Of a stretch of 64,000 nt of DNA, positions 45,976 through 55,401 are shown in pieces. A model generated the notes under the pieces. It was not told the DNA's origin. It saw only the letters and a list, made by a program, of their open reading frames with translations, and made no database searches. Made by a program: the position numbers and the translations under genes. The number at the start of each line of letters is the position of its first letter. The first letter of the stretch is position 1. This DNA is from Pseudoalteromonas sp. EB27 (GTDB taxonomy: Bacteria; Pseudomonadota; Gammaproteobacteria; Enterobacterales; Alteromonadaceae): contig NZ_MTQD01000003.1 in assembly GCF_001974875.1 (NCBI RefSeq), forward strand, positions 124,001 to 188,000, given 5' to 3'.

Positions 45976-48900
45976 ATGAAAAAAATGCTTCATACAGTAT
46001 TGGCGCTGTCGGTGTCATTAGCGATAGGGCAGGTAAATGCCGCTGAAAAAGACGAACAAAAATGGCAAGTAGATTCACCTAAAGGACAATTTGTTGACGC
46101 TGCAATTAGCGTTGAGCAGGGCACATGGATGAATATAGATATCAGCCCTGATGGTAAAACCGTGGTGTTTGACTTACTTGGCGATATTTATACTATGCCA
46201 ATGAGTGGCGGTACAGCTACAAAGCTCACCTCTGATATTGCATGGCAAATGCAACCACGCTTTAGTCCTAACGGCAAAAGTATTGCGTTTACTTCCGATC
46301 AAGGGGGTGGCGATAACATTTGGATAATGGACTTAAATGGCGAGAACCAACACGCTGTTACTGACGAAACCTTTAGATTACTAAATAGCCCTGCATGGAG
46401 TCCTGATGGCGACTACTTAGTTGCACGTAAACACTTTACAGCTAGCCGCTCATTGGGTGCGGGTGAAGTGTGGTTGTACCATAAAGCCGGTGGCAAGGGC
46501 GTGCAGCTTACAAAACGCGAGAACGATCAAAAAGATTTAGGTGAGCCAATGTTTTCACCGGATGGTCGTTATGTATACTTTTCACATGATGCAACACCGG
46601 GTAAAACCTTTCATTATTCAAAGGATTCTGTAGCGGGCATTTATAAAATTAAGCGCTACGACCGTGAAACAGGTGAAATTGAAGCCATAATCGATACGAT
46701 GGGCGGCGCAATTAGGCCTACACCCTCACCAGATGGTAAAAAGCTTGCTTATATAAAGCGTGATGATTTTCAAACAAGCCTCTATTTATATGACTTAACT
46801 AGCGGTGAGCACACTAAACTTTACGATAAGCTTGAGCGAGATATGCAAGAAACATGGGCTATTCATGGTGTATACCCAACTATTGCATGGACACCCGATA
46901 ACGAAGAGTTAGTATTTTGGGCTGGTGGTACAATTCACAAGCTAGATGTTGCAGAAAAATCCGTTAAAACCATTCCTTTTAAAGTGCAAACAAGTAAAAA
47001 AATTCAAAAAGCAGTGCGCTTTACACAAAACTTAGATACTGATGAGTTTGATGTAAAAATGCTGCGTAATGTGCAAGTAAGCCCAGATGGCGAAACGGCA
47101 ATTTTTGAAGCGCTAGGACACATTTATAAACGCGATTTAGAGTCAGGTAAAATTAAGCGTTTAACAAAACAAACTGATCATTACGAATTATTTCCGCAGT
47201 ATTCCCGCGATGGTAAAAAAATAGTTTACACCACATGGGATGATAACAAACAAGGGTCTGTAAGAGTGGTTTCTGCGCGCAGTGGTCGCGGCGATACAAT
47301 TACTAAAGAGCCAGGTAAGTATGTAGAGCCTACGTTTAGTCCAGATGGGAAAACGGTTGTTTATCGAAAAGCCACGGGGGGGAGTATTTTAAACCCTAAG
47401 TGGTCACTTAATCCGGGGGTTTATAGTGTAAGCGCAAAAGGCGGTAAAAGTGAGCTTATTTCAAAAAGTGGTTATCAACCACAATTTGGAGATGCAAACG
47501 ATCGCGTTTTTATAATGAGTCCTTGGCCAAAACCAACGCTAAGTGTGGTTGAACTTGAAAGTAAAAAAGTTCGCAAACTATATGAGTCAGAGCATGCTAC
47601 AGAATTTAGAGTATCGCCAGATGGCAAATACCTAGCTTTTGCTGAGCGATTTAAAGTATTTGTAACGCCGTTTGTACAAAGTGGTAAAACAATTAATATT
47701 GGGCCTAAAGACAGCCAATTTCCAATAGAGCAGTTATCGGTACGTGCTGGTGAAAACATTAGTTGGAGCGCTAAGAGCAACACGCTTTATTGGACATTAG
47801 GGCCTGAACTTTATCATGCAAGCCTTGATGGGATGTTTGCTATTAACAAAGCCGAAGATACCGACCTTAAAGTAAAAAGTGGCGATAATATTGGTTTCAG
47901 TAAAAAAATGGCTGAGCCTAAAGGTATGATTGCGCTTACTGGTGCAAAAATTATTACTATGGACGGCGAAAAGGTTATTGAAAATGGTGTCATTATTACT
48001 GATGGCAAGCATATTAAAGCAATTGGTACAGCCAGTGATATAAGCATCCCTAAAGGTGCTGAGGTTATTGATGTAACAGGCAAAACAATTATGCCTGGTA
48101 TTGTTGATGCTCATGCACATGGCTCGCAAGCAAGTAACGAAATTATACCTGAGCAAAACTGGAAAAACTTTGCAGGTTTAGCGCTAGGTGTAACTACAAT
48201 TCACGATCCATCAAACGATACCTCTGAAATATTTACCGCAAGCGAAATGCAAAAGGCAGGCATGATTGTTGGCCCGCGTATTTTCTCAACGGGTACTATT
48301 TTATATGGCGCAAATATGCCAGGTTATACGTCGCATATTGACTCGTTAGACGATGCTAAATTTCATTTAGAGCGCCTTAAAAAAGTAGGTGCATTTAGTG
48401 TTAAGTCGTACAACCAACCTCGTCGTGAGCAGCGCCAACAAGTTATTGAGGCAGGTCGTGAACTTGAAATGATGGTCGTCCCTGAAGGTGGCTCATTATT
48501 ACAACATAACTTAAGTATGATTGTAGATGGACACACAGGTATTGAGCATTCAATCCCTGTAGAGAACATATACGACGATATAAAGCAGTTATGGTCGCAA
48601 AGTGATGTCGGTTATACACCAACGCTTGTAGTGGCTTATGGTGGTATTTGGGGTGAAAATTACTGGTACGATAAAACTGATGTGTGGAATCATCCGCGTT
48701 TAAGTAAGTTTGTGCCTAAAAACCAATTATTACCACGCTCTATGCGCCGCATTAAAGCGCCCGATCATCACTATAATCACTTTAATAACGCACGCGTTGC
48801 AGCTGAGCTGCAAGACCTAGGTGTTTTAGTTAACTTAGGTGCTCACGGCCAGCGTGAAGGCTTAGGTGCACACTGGGAGATGTGGATGTTTGCACAAGGC

Positions 48901-49155
48901 GGAATGACGCCGCTTGAGGCAATACGTGCTTCAACACTCGATCCGGCTAAGTATTTAGGGCTTGATAAAAACGTAGGCTCGCTTGAAGTGGGCAAACTGG
49001 CTGATTTAATGGTTATAGATGGCGATCCGCTTAAAAATATTCGAGATTCGGATAAAGTAGATTACACCATGATCAATGGTCGATTATTCAATGCAGAAAC
49101 GATGAATGAAGTGGGTAAAAAAGCACGCGGACCACTTTACTTCGAAAAGTTATAA
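45976..49155 (+). CDS. Secreted TolB-like propeller fused to an amidohydrolase
   Basis: The ATG at 45976 is chosen because a signal peptide (MKKMLHTVLALSVSLAIGQVNA) starts there; 1059 residues. From ~50 to ~600 there are about nine PD40/TolB units (ISPDGKTVVFDLLGDIY; FSPNGKSIAFTSDQ; FSPDGRYVYFSHD; FSPDGKTVVYRKA; VSPDGKYLAFAERF). From ~650 to 1050 is an imidazolonepropionase-like amidohydrolase: GKTIMPGIVDAHAHGS gives the HxH metal pair, TIHDPSNDT, EHSIPVENI, and the closing GSLEVGKLADLMVIDGDP. Likely a periplasmic peptide or amide hydrolase; substrate unknown. Confidence 0.9.
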   Translation: MKKMLHTVLALSVSLAIGQVNAAEKDEQKWQVDSPKGQFVDAAISVEQGTWMNIDISPDGKTVVFDLLGDIYTMPMSGGTATKLTSDIAWQMQPRFSPNGKSIAFTSDQGGGDNIWIMDLNGENQHAVTDETFRLLNSPAWSPDGDYLVARKHFTASRSLGAGEVWLYHKAGGKGVQLTKRENDQKDLGEPMFSPDGRYVYFSHDATPGKTFHYSKDSVAGIYKIKRYDRETGEIEAIIDTMGGAIRPTPSPDGKKLAYIKRDDFQTSLYLYDLTSGEHTKLYDKLERDMQETWAIHGVYPTIAWTPDNEELVFWAGGTIHKLDVAEKSVKTIPFKVQTSKKIQKAVRFTQNLDTDEFDVKMLRNVQVSPDGETAIFEALGHIYKRDLESGKIKRLTKQTDHYELFPQYSRDGKKIVYTTWDDNKQGSVRVVSARSGRGDTITKEPGKYVEPTFSPDGKTVVYRKATGGSILNPKWSLNPGVYSVSAKGGKSELISKSGYQPQFGDANDRVFIMSPWPKPTLSVVELESKKVRKLYESEHATEFRVSPDGKYLAFAERFKVFVTPFVQSGKTINIGPKDSQFPIEQLSVRAGENISWSAKSNTLYWTLGPELYHASLDGMFAINKAEDTDLKVKSGDNIGFSKKMAEPKGMIALTGAKIITMDGEKVIENGVIITDGKHIKAIGTASDISIPKGAEVIDVTGKTIMPGIVDAHAHGSQASNEIIPEQNWKNFAGLALGVTTIHDPSNDTSEIFTASEMQKAGMIVGPRIFSTGTILYGANMPGYTSHIDSLDDAKFHLERLKKVGAFSVKSYNQPRREQRQQVIEAGRELEMMVVPEGGSLLQHNLSMIVDGHTGIEHSIPVENIYDDIKQLWSQSDVGYTPTLVVAYGGIWGENYWYDKTDVWNHPRLSKFVPKNQLLPRSMRRIKAPDHHYNHFNNARVAAELQDLGVLVNLGAHGQREGLGAHWEMWMFAQGGMTPLEAIRASTLDPAKYLGLDKNVGSLEVGKLADLMVIDGDPLKNIRDSDKVDYTMINGRLFNAETMNEVGKKARGPLYFEKL

Positions 49156-49172
49156 TTTATTTAGATCTTTTG

Positions 49173-49197
49173 AAAGCGGCTACATAGCCGCTTTTTT
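49173..49197 (+). terminator. Terminator after the amidohydrolase
   Basis: AAAGCGGCTA (49173-49182) with TAGCCGCTTT (49185-49194), then T. Confidence 0.88.
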
Positions 49198-49243
49198 AGT
49201 CTTACTTAACTTATAAGCTTTATTTTTTAGTAAATAACACCCA

Positions 49244-49267
49244 TAAAAAAACCGCTTAACGCGGTTT
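49244..49267 (-). terminator. Terminator after the Lys-rich small protein gene
   Basis: On the minus strand AAACCGC (49267-49261) pairs with GCGGTTT (49255-49249), loop GTTAA, then a T run (49250-49244 complement). Confidence 0.85.
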
Positions 49268-49290
49268 CTTTTAAAAATCATAAATGTTGA

Positions 49291-49632
49291 TTAAACAACA
49301 CCGCGCGGTAAGCGACAGTCATGATCTTTACGAGCTAAAATTACAATCCAAAGTTCTTCCGCTGTGTAACCTTCTTCGTTTTCGGTAACAACAGTGAATG
49401 GCGCTTTTTTCTGTGCTTTAACAGGCGCAGCTGCTTTTGGTTTTTTCGTTTTAGTTGTTTTACCAGAGTTTAATTTTTTAGTAAGCTCTGCTACGTCAGC
49501 TAGGCGTAAATTTTTACCGCCATCAATGCTGTACCAACCAGGTTTAGTTGTGATTTCAGGTTTTTTACCATTGGCAGTTTCGTACGCTGCTTCAAAGGCA
49601 GATAACACTTCTGTTTTGTCTAGTTTGCTCAT
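49291..49632 (-). CDS. Small Lys/Ala/Pro-rich conserved protein, function unknown
   Basis: 113 residues, not recognised. Two small ordered blocks (MSKLDKTEVLSAFEAAYETANGKKPEITTKPGWYSIDGGKNLRLADVAELTKKL and APFTVVTENEEGYTAEELWIVILARKDHDCRLPRGV) are joined by a basic linker KTTKTKKPKAAAPVKAQKKA like those of nucleoid-associated proteins. No signal peptide. A DNA- or RNA-related role is a guess from composition. It has its own terminator. Confidence 0.65.
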   Translation of the reverse strand: MSKLDKTEVLSAFEAAYETANGKKPEITTKPGWYSIDGGKNLRLADVAELTKKLNSGKTTKTKKPKAAAPVKAQKKAPFTVVTENEEGYTAEELWIVILARKDHDCRLPRGVV

Positions 49633-49782
49633 CAGAGACCCTATACGTTGTGAACACAGATAAAGAAGAGGTATTTATACCTATTTTAAAACAGTTTTTC
49701 AATTTTTTGCGATTTTCCTTCCATTTTAGGGCTATAAACGCCAAAATTTGCACAAAATTCAGTGCTAAGTAAGGTAAGTTAT

Positions 49783-50535
49783 ATGCAACGTAGAGAATTT
49801 AACCAACTCCTAAATGACATTTTGAAACCTCATTTAATAAAAGATTTTTGCCCAAATGGCTTACAGGTCGAAGGTAAAAACGAAATTAAAAAAATTGTGA
49901 CGGGTGTAACCGCAAGTCAAGCTTTAATAGAAGCTGCCATTGAGCAACAAGCAGATGCTATTTTGGTTCATCATGGTTTTTTTTGGAAAGGGGAATCTCA
50001 ACCAATAACGGGTATGAAAAAGCGTCGCATAGGCGCGCTACTAGCAAACGATATTAATTTATTCGGCTATCACTTACCACTCGATATTCATCCAGCAGTT
50101 GGCAATAACGCGCAACTTGCAAAGTTATTGGATATTGAAATTGAAACAGGGCTAGAGCCAACTTCAAATAGCGTAGCAATGAAAGGGCGTTTAAAAACAC
50201 CATTAAGTGGTGAAGATTTTGCAGATAAAATTGCAAAAATGCTTAATCGAACCCCGCTCACAAGCTTAGTACGCTCAGCTAAAATAGAAACCATTGCACT
50301 GTGTACTGGTGGTGGGCAAGGATATATTGACTTAGCAGCAGAGCAAGGCATTGATGCATATTTAACGGGTGAGGCATCGGAGCAAACAATTCATAGTTCT
50401 CGTGAGCAAAACATTGATTTTTTTGCTGCAGGGCATCATGCAACAGAGCGCTATGGTGTAAAAGCTCTGGGTGAGTTACTTGCTCAAGAGCATGGTTTTG
50501 ATGTGACATTTATAGATATAGATAACCCAGTTTAA
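49783..50535 (+). CDS. ybgI: Nif3/YbgI dinuclear metal centre protein
   Basis: The ATG at 49783 follows AAGG by about 8 nt and gives 250 residues (E. coli YbgI 247). Metal-site blocks: DAILVHHGFFWKGE, NLFGYHLPLDIHPAVGNNAQLA, ALCTGGGQGYIDLA and FAAGHHATERYGVKAL. The family forms hexameric toroids with two metals per subunit; a GTP cyclohydrolase-like or hydrolase role has been proposed but is not settled. Confidence 0.93.
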   Translation: MQRREFNQLLNDILKPHLIKDFCPNGLQVEGKNEIKKIVTGVTASQALIEAAIEQQADAILVHHGFFWKGESQPITGMKKRRIGALLANDINLFGYHLPLDIHPAVGNNAQLAKLLDIEIETGLEPTSNSVAMKGRLKTPLSGEDFADKIAKMLNRTPLTSLVRSAKIETIALCTGGGQGYIDLAAEQGIDAYLTGEASEQTIHSSREQNIDFFAAGHHATERYGVKALGELLAQEHGFDVTFIDIDNPV

Positions 50536-50615
50536 CTAGGCTATCTATTAGTTAACCTGAACTCTACTTGAGGTAGATTTATTATCCAGAGTTCAGGTTA
50601 GTTAGACGAAATGAG

Positions 50616-51380
50616 CTACAGTGCCTCTGGTTCTACCCAGCGGCGCAGACTTATCCAAGTGTTTCCTACTACTTCGTGACTGTATTGCGTAACCACAAGT
50701 AAGGCATGAGCATTGGGAATAAACTGTTTGCTCCATGGAAGTGCAGCAAAATTATGATAATCAGTGGCGGCGGTTATTACTTCAATACCTTGAGCATTGA
50801 ATAAGTTTTTGGCGCGGGGCATGTGCAGCACAGATGTTACTAGCGCGACTTTAAAATCAACTAATTTAGGTGCTAATAATTTAGCTTCTTCTGCGGTATC
50901 CATCGCTTTAGGGTTTTGGAGTATACGACTTTTATTAATTCCTAAACTAATTGCTGTTTGATACATAAGCCCGCTATTAGTGGTATTTTTATAACCCCCG
51001 CCTGAAACTATAAGCTCTGCATTAGGGTAGTGCTTTGCTAGTTTTACACCTTCTAATAAGCGCGTTAACGCACAATTACCTAATTGATTATTAGCACTGA
51101 GTGCAGGATTTGGGTTTATATCGCAACCTAGTACAACTATTTTGTCTATTTTTGGATGCTTTAAAGCATTAAATGCAAGCGACGTAGGTTCATTATTGTG
51201 GATAATTAAATTGGCGATAAAGGGTGTGCTCAATGCAAGTAATACAATTAAGCTTGAAGCAGATAAGAAGAGAGCTGATTTGCGGCCTTTAAATGCGAGT
51301 AGGAGCATCAGGCACGCAAATAAACCAAATAGAGGCAGTGGCATAAGTAAACCACCAATAATTTTTTTAATAACAAACAT
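50616..51380 (-). CDS. elyC: ElyC/YdcF-family envelope protein (DUF218)
   Basis: 254 residues (E. coli ElyC 259). Two N-terminal membrane helices (IIGGLLMPLPLFGLFACLMLLL; ALFLSASSLIVLLAL) precede a DUF218 domain: KIDKIVVLGCDINPNP, RLLEGVKLAKHYPNAELIVSGGG, DTAEEAKLLAP and VTSVLHMPRAKNLF. ElyC supports peptidoglycan synthesis at low temperature in E. coli, probably through the lipid carrier. It follows metR on the same strand. Confidence 0.88.
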   Translation of the reverse strand: MFVIKKIIGGLLMPLPLFGLFACLMLLLAFKGRKSALFLSASSLIVLLALSTPFIANLIIHNNEPTSLAFNALKHPKIDKIVVLGCDINPNPALSANNQLGNCALTRLLEGVKLAKHYPNAELIVSGGGYKNTTNSGLMYQTAISLGINKSRILQNPKAMDTAEEAKLLAPKLVDFKVALVTSVLHMPRAKNLFNAQGIEVITAATDYHNFAALPWSKQFIPNAHALLVVTQYSHEVVGNTWISLRRWVEPEAL

Positions 51381-51434
51381 AAGAGTTAAACGCTGTAGAG
51401 TTAATTACAGCGATATTACTCATTATATTGATGA

Positions 51435-52322
51435 TTATCGACCGTTATTTAACTTACACGTATTTAAAAAGTGACGATAAACAGGGTTGTCTTTCATGTC
51501 TTTTTTCATTGCTAAATACATAGGACGAGTAAGGCCAAGAGCACCCAAAGGAATTGACTTTATCAAGCCTTGGCTTTCATAAGGTGTAACTAGCCAATCA
51601 GGTAAAGCGGCAACGCCCATGCCGGCACTCACTAACTGAAAAATAAGTAACCCTTGATCAACCGTTTTTAACGTACCGTCAAAACGTGCATTTTGAATGA
51701 AATGCTTAAATATATCTTGGCGTTCACGTGGGATTGGGTATGAAATAATAGTTTCGTTTTTTAAATCAAGCGCTGTTACATACGCTTTTTTAGCAAGTTC
51801 ATGATCCGGTGCCACAATAAGCTTTAATTTAAAATCAAATAAGTGCGCGTATTCTAGTGTGTCGGGTTCACGTATGTCAGATGTTAAAACTAAATCGAGC
51901 TCATCGCTTAGTAAGTCAGGAATCGCGTCGTAACTAAAGCCACGTTCATAATCAATTTTTATATCAGGCCAAAAGTTATTAAATTCTTTAATAGTAGGTA
52001 ATAACCAATGAAAGCATGCATGGCATTCCACACTTAAACGCAGTTGAGAAATAGGCTGATTTAAGCTTTCTTTCAAACGGCATTTAGTCGCTTCCATTTT
52101 TGGCAATATTTCGTGAGCTAACTCAAGTAATAGCATTCCCTGAGGAGTAAAACGGACTGGTTGAGTTTTACGCTCAAATAATTGGCAATCTAATTTGTTC
52201 TCTAAATCTTTGATTTGATGAGATAAAGCAGACTGTGTCAAAAATAACTCTCGTGCCGTATTAACCAAAGATCCTGTTTCTTTAAGGGTTGCTATGGTTT
52301 TTAAATGTTTAATACCAATCAT
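51435..52322 (-). CDS. metR: LysR-family methionine regulator MetR
   Basis: 295 residues. The helix-turn-helix MIGIKHLKTIATLKETGSLVNTARELFLTQSALSHQIKDLENKL followed by FERKTQPVRFTPQGMLLLELA, and LRLSVECHACFHWLLP, FSYDAIPDLLSDELDLVLTSDI, matches E. coli MetR over the whole chain. MetR activates metE/metH-type genes with homocysteine as co-factor. metE is not divergent here as it is in E. coli; the divergent region has no gene but may hold a small RNA. Confidence 0.92.
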   Translation of the reverse strand: MIGIKHLKTIATLKETGSLVNTARELFLTQSALSHQIKDLENKLDCQLFERKTQPVRFTPQGMLLLELAHEILPKMEATKCRLKESLNQPISQLRLSVECHACFHWLLPTIKEFNNFWPDIKIDYERGFSYDAIPDLLSDELDLVLTSDIREPDTLEYAHLFDFKLKLIVAPDHELAKKAYVTALDLKNETIISYPIPRERQDIFKHFIQNARFDGTLKTVDQGLLIFQLVSAGMGVAALPDWLVTPYESQGLIKSIPLGALGLTRPMYLAMKKDMKDNPVYRHFLNTCKLNNGR

Positions 52323-52742
52323 CTTTAAAAATTCTCATGGAAAAAGTGAGTTCAGCTCAGATTAACCACATACTACGCCTATACAAAAAACGTTTCAACG
52401 TCTAGATGGCTAAAAGTTTGCGATTTATTGTGGTTTATTACAGTTTATTGCTATGAATCGCGAAAATATTAGAATTAGTAACGATAAAAGTCATTTAAAA
52501 ACTGGTTTGATGAGATTCAGATGAGTTTGCCTCATGTTGTATTTTAAGTATATCGATTGCAGTGTGCTTTACATGAGCGTAAATTTTGACCATGTTGATA
52601 ACTGTATGAGGCGGGGTTTGTTGAATGTTTACTTTAGATTGTGGTTTAAAAAATAGAGTCGCTTTACTGTTTTGCTTTAGTTTAGCTCAATGGATGAGTA
52701 TATACGTAATACCTAAGCCAGCGACCAACTCGCTGGCTCTTT
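52323..52742 (+). other. Non-coding gap between metR and the GGDEF-EAL gene
   Basis: 420 bases. It must hold the metR promoter. It also has a + strand terminator at its right end although no + strand gene precedes it, and a 27-codon frame at 52573-52656 without a ribosome site. Confidence 0.6.
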
Positions 52743-52744
52743 TT
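52557..52744 (+). ncRNA. Candidate small RNA beside metR
   Basis: A possible promoter, TTGCAG (52557-52562), 17 bp, TAAATT (52580-52585), is followed after ~130 nt by a clear Rho-independent terminator reading rightward. Nothing else explains that terminator. The transcript and its 5' end are inferred. Confidence 0.35.
52716..52744 (+). terminator. Orphan + strand terminator
   Basis: AGCCAGCGA (52716-52724), loop CCAAC, TCGCTGGCT (52730-52738), then CTTTTT. The T run is only on the right side, so it does not serve the leftward GGDEF-EAL gene. Confidence 0.82.
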
Positions 52745-55112
52745 ATAAGGGTTTATTAATTAGTAATATAGCTTCTTTGGCAGTAACTGGTTTCGACTTT
52801 AAAAAGCCTTGGCCGTAATCGCATGCGGTCGATTGTAAAATCGCTAATTGTTCAGATGTTTCTATTCCCTCAGCAACAACTCCAAGCTTTAATGATTGAG
52901 CAAGTGATAAAATTGCTTCAACAAGTGGGTTGGTGGAATCTTGTAGGTGGTCAATAAAACTTTTATCTATTTTTAAAATATGAATAGGCAGTTGGTGCAA
53001 GTAGCCAAGTGCTGAATAACCCGTTCCAAAATCGTCAAGGCACAATTTTACTTTTAAAGGTGAAAGACCTTCTATTATTTGAGTGGCGAGTTCTAGATTT
53101 TCTATTAAGCCTGATTCGGTAATTTCTAAACATAAAGAACCCAGAGGTAATTGGTACTTATTATAAATAGAATGTATTTGCGCTACAAAATCGAGGCTTG
53201 CAAAATGTCGTGACGACACATTAACCGTTACTTTCAAAAAGCGATGACCTTGCTGGTGCCAATTGGAAATCTGCTGAGCGGCTAAATCAAGTAAATGTAA
53301 ATCAAGATTTATAATTTGCCCTGTAGTTTCAGCTATCGGTATAAAGTCATTAGGGGGTACAAATCCTTTTTTAGGGTGATGCCAGCGCACAAGTGCTTCA
53401 AAACCAATAACCTCACTTGTGGTAATTGTAAAAATTGGCTGAAAATAGAGTTCAAATTCATTGTGTTCTATACCGTGTTGCAAGTCATTTTCGATATCCG
53501 CATGGGTTTTAAGTTTTTTACGCATCGTGTTATTAAAAAACTTAACTTGTCCACGCCCAGTGGATTTTGCTTCATACATAGCAGCATCAGCTTGTTGCAA
53601 TAATATATAAGCTTTATCGTTTATGTTGTCGGTATAGGCAATACCAATACTAGTAGAGGCCTGAAGTAAGTGGCTATCTACATTTATAGGTTTTGATAAT
53701 GCGCTTTTAATTCTGTTTAAAGCTTCATTAACTTGGTTTTTATGTGTAATATTTTCCATGAAAATAGCAAATTCATCACCACCTAAACGAGCGAACGTAT
53801 CAGTGCCTCTTACTGTACTTTTAATTAAGTCGCATATTTTTATAAGAAAATGGTCTCCGACTTCATGCCCCAATGAATCATTAATACTTTTAAAACGGTC
53901 AAAATCTAGATACAACAGGGCATGGCTAGTACTCTTTTTAGCGCGCGTTAAACGTAAAATAGCATGCTTTATTCGCTCAATGAGTAATGAGCGGTTAGCA
54001 AGGCCAGTAAGTTCGTCATGTAATGCTTTATGTTCGAGCTCTTGTCGGGCTAGTTGCCTATCTAATGCCATACTGATTTGGCGACTGACATAGGTGAGAA
54101 GAGCACTGTCGTGCTCGTTGTAGTGCAGCGTTCTATCATAGCTTTGTACAACAATAACACCGCTTATTCGATCACTTGTTTTAAATGGAACACCTAACCA
54201 TGACTCAGATTGTCTTCCCACCATTTTAAAGTCACCGTTATTAATATGACTTTGAAAGGCGTCTTTGTTGAGTAATAAGGTTTGTTCTGTTTGCAGTAGA
54301 TAATATGAAGCAGTGTCTTTTAGCTGCTCTTTAGATATTTTTTGATGTGTTTTGGTGTTAATGCCTTCTTCGACTATGTAAACAAGGTCAAGTATATCTA
54401 CTTTTTTATCATATAAAGCGATAAAAAAATTATCAGCACGAAGTAGGTTGTTGATAATTGAATGCAGGGCTTCAAAGAAGGTATCTAAGTCGTTAGCTTT
54501 GTAGGTCAGGTTAGCTATTTGCAATAAGCTATTTTCTAATTTTTGTGCGTTGTTGAGCTGCTCAACGGTTTTTTGTAAGTTATTTACCGTATTTACCTGA
54601 TTGATTTTAGCACTGAGTAAGTGGGCAACTGTTGTAAGTATTTCGAGGTGTGCGTTGGTAAAGTAGGCTTTAATAGGGTGCTCACAATCAATAACACCTA
54701 AAACTTGTTCTTTATATATAAGAGGCACGCATAGTTCTGATTGGGCAGGGCGCTCATCAGCAATGTAACGATGGTCTTTTGTTACATCATCGATAATTAC
54801 GGCTTTGCCAGTAGTTGCAACAGCCCCAGTAATACCTTCACTAAAGCGTATTACTTTACGTTCGGCTTGATATTTGTCACGGGCGTGAGCAATACCCATA
54901 GATGCAACTTGATTTAATGTATAAGCATTGTTGTCGGCAAGGTAAATCACACAATCAACAAACCCTAAACGGTTAACAACGTGCGTTGTAACATACTCAA
55001 ATAGCTCGTCTAGTGTATCGAGTTGCAATAAGCTGGATGAAAATTGATTAATAATACTCAGTTGATCAGTTTTTATCTCAAGTGCTTTTGTAGCATCATT
55101 TTTGTAAGACAT
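52743..55112 (-). CDS. GAF-GAF-GGDEF-EAL c-di-GMP protein
   Basis: 789 residues from the ATG at 55112; a TTG at 55118 is two codons earlier. Two GAF domains (~20-165, with ELCVPLIYKEQVLGVIDCEHP; ~195-345, with WLGVPFKTSDRISGVIVVQSYD) may bind small ligands. GGDEF (~365-525) has the intact motif RLGGDEFAIFME; EAL (~540-785) has FEALVRWHHP, ITESG, LDDFGTGYSALGYL and VVAEGIET. Both synthesis and breakdown of c-di-GMP are possible on paper. No membrane segment; cytoplasmic. Confidence 0.92.
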   Translation of the reverse strand: MSYKNDATKALEIKTDQLSIINQFSSSLLQLDTLDELFEYVTTHVVNRLGFVDCVIYLADNNAYTLNQVASMGIAHARDKYQAERKVIRFSEGITGAVATTGKAVIIDDVTKDHRYIADERPAQSELCVPLIYKEQVLGVIDCEHPIKAYFTNAHLEILTTVAHLLSAKINQVNTVNNLQKTVEQLNNAQKLENSLLQIANLTYKANDLDTFFEALHSIINNLLRADNFFIALYDKKVDILDLVYIVEEGINTKTHQKISKEQLKDTASYYLLQTEQTLLLNKDAFQSHINNGDFKMVGRQSESWLGVPFKTSDRISGVIVVQSYDRTLHYNEHDSALLTYVSRQISMALDRQLARQELEHKALHDELTGLANRSLLIERIKHAILRLTRAKKSTSHALLYLDFDRFKSINDSLGHEVGDHFLIKICDLIKSTVRGTDTFARLGGDEFAIFMENITHKNQVNEALNRIKSALSKPINVDSHLLQASTSIGIAYTDNINDKAYILLQQADAAMYEAKSTGRGQVKFFNNTMRKKLKTHADIENDLQHGIEHNEFELYFQPIFTITTSEVIGFEALVRWHHPKKGFVPPNDFIPIAETTGQIINLDLHLLDLAAQQISNWHQQGHRFLKVTVNVSSRHFASLDFVAQIHSIYNKYQLPLGSLCLEITESGLIENLELATQIIEGLSPLKVKLCLDDFGTGYSALGYLHQLPIHILKIDKSFIDHLQDSTNPLVEAILSLAQSLKLGVVAEGIETSEQLAILQSTACDYGQGFLKSKPVTAKEAILLINKPL

Positions 55113-55401
55113 AGGCAATTTATATTATTCTTTTTATTTTTAAATACAGGGCTAAGTTAACCTAATCTCGGATTTTGTACAAAATAAAGCGATGAGTGGT
55201 TTTAATTAGCTGTAAACTTTTACAACGAATGACTTTAATTAATTGTAAATAATAACAAAGGCTAATGCCAATTGAATTAGAGTACTAAGCTTTAACTAAC
55301 AGCTCAGTAATGTAATCGACATACGCATTATTTTTAATAAAATCTTTACTCGAAAACCTCATATGCCTATGATCGGATAAATTCAGCCGTGGAACAAAGT
55401 A

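Noticed and set aside
52573..52656. 27-codon frame in the metR divergent gap
   Set aside because: No ribosome site and no recognisable peptide; the small RNA reading is preferred.
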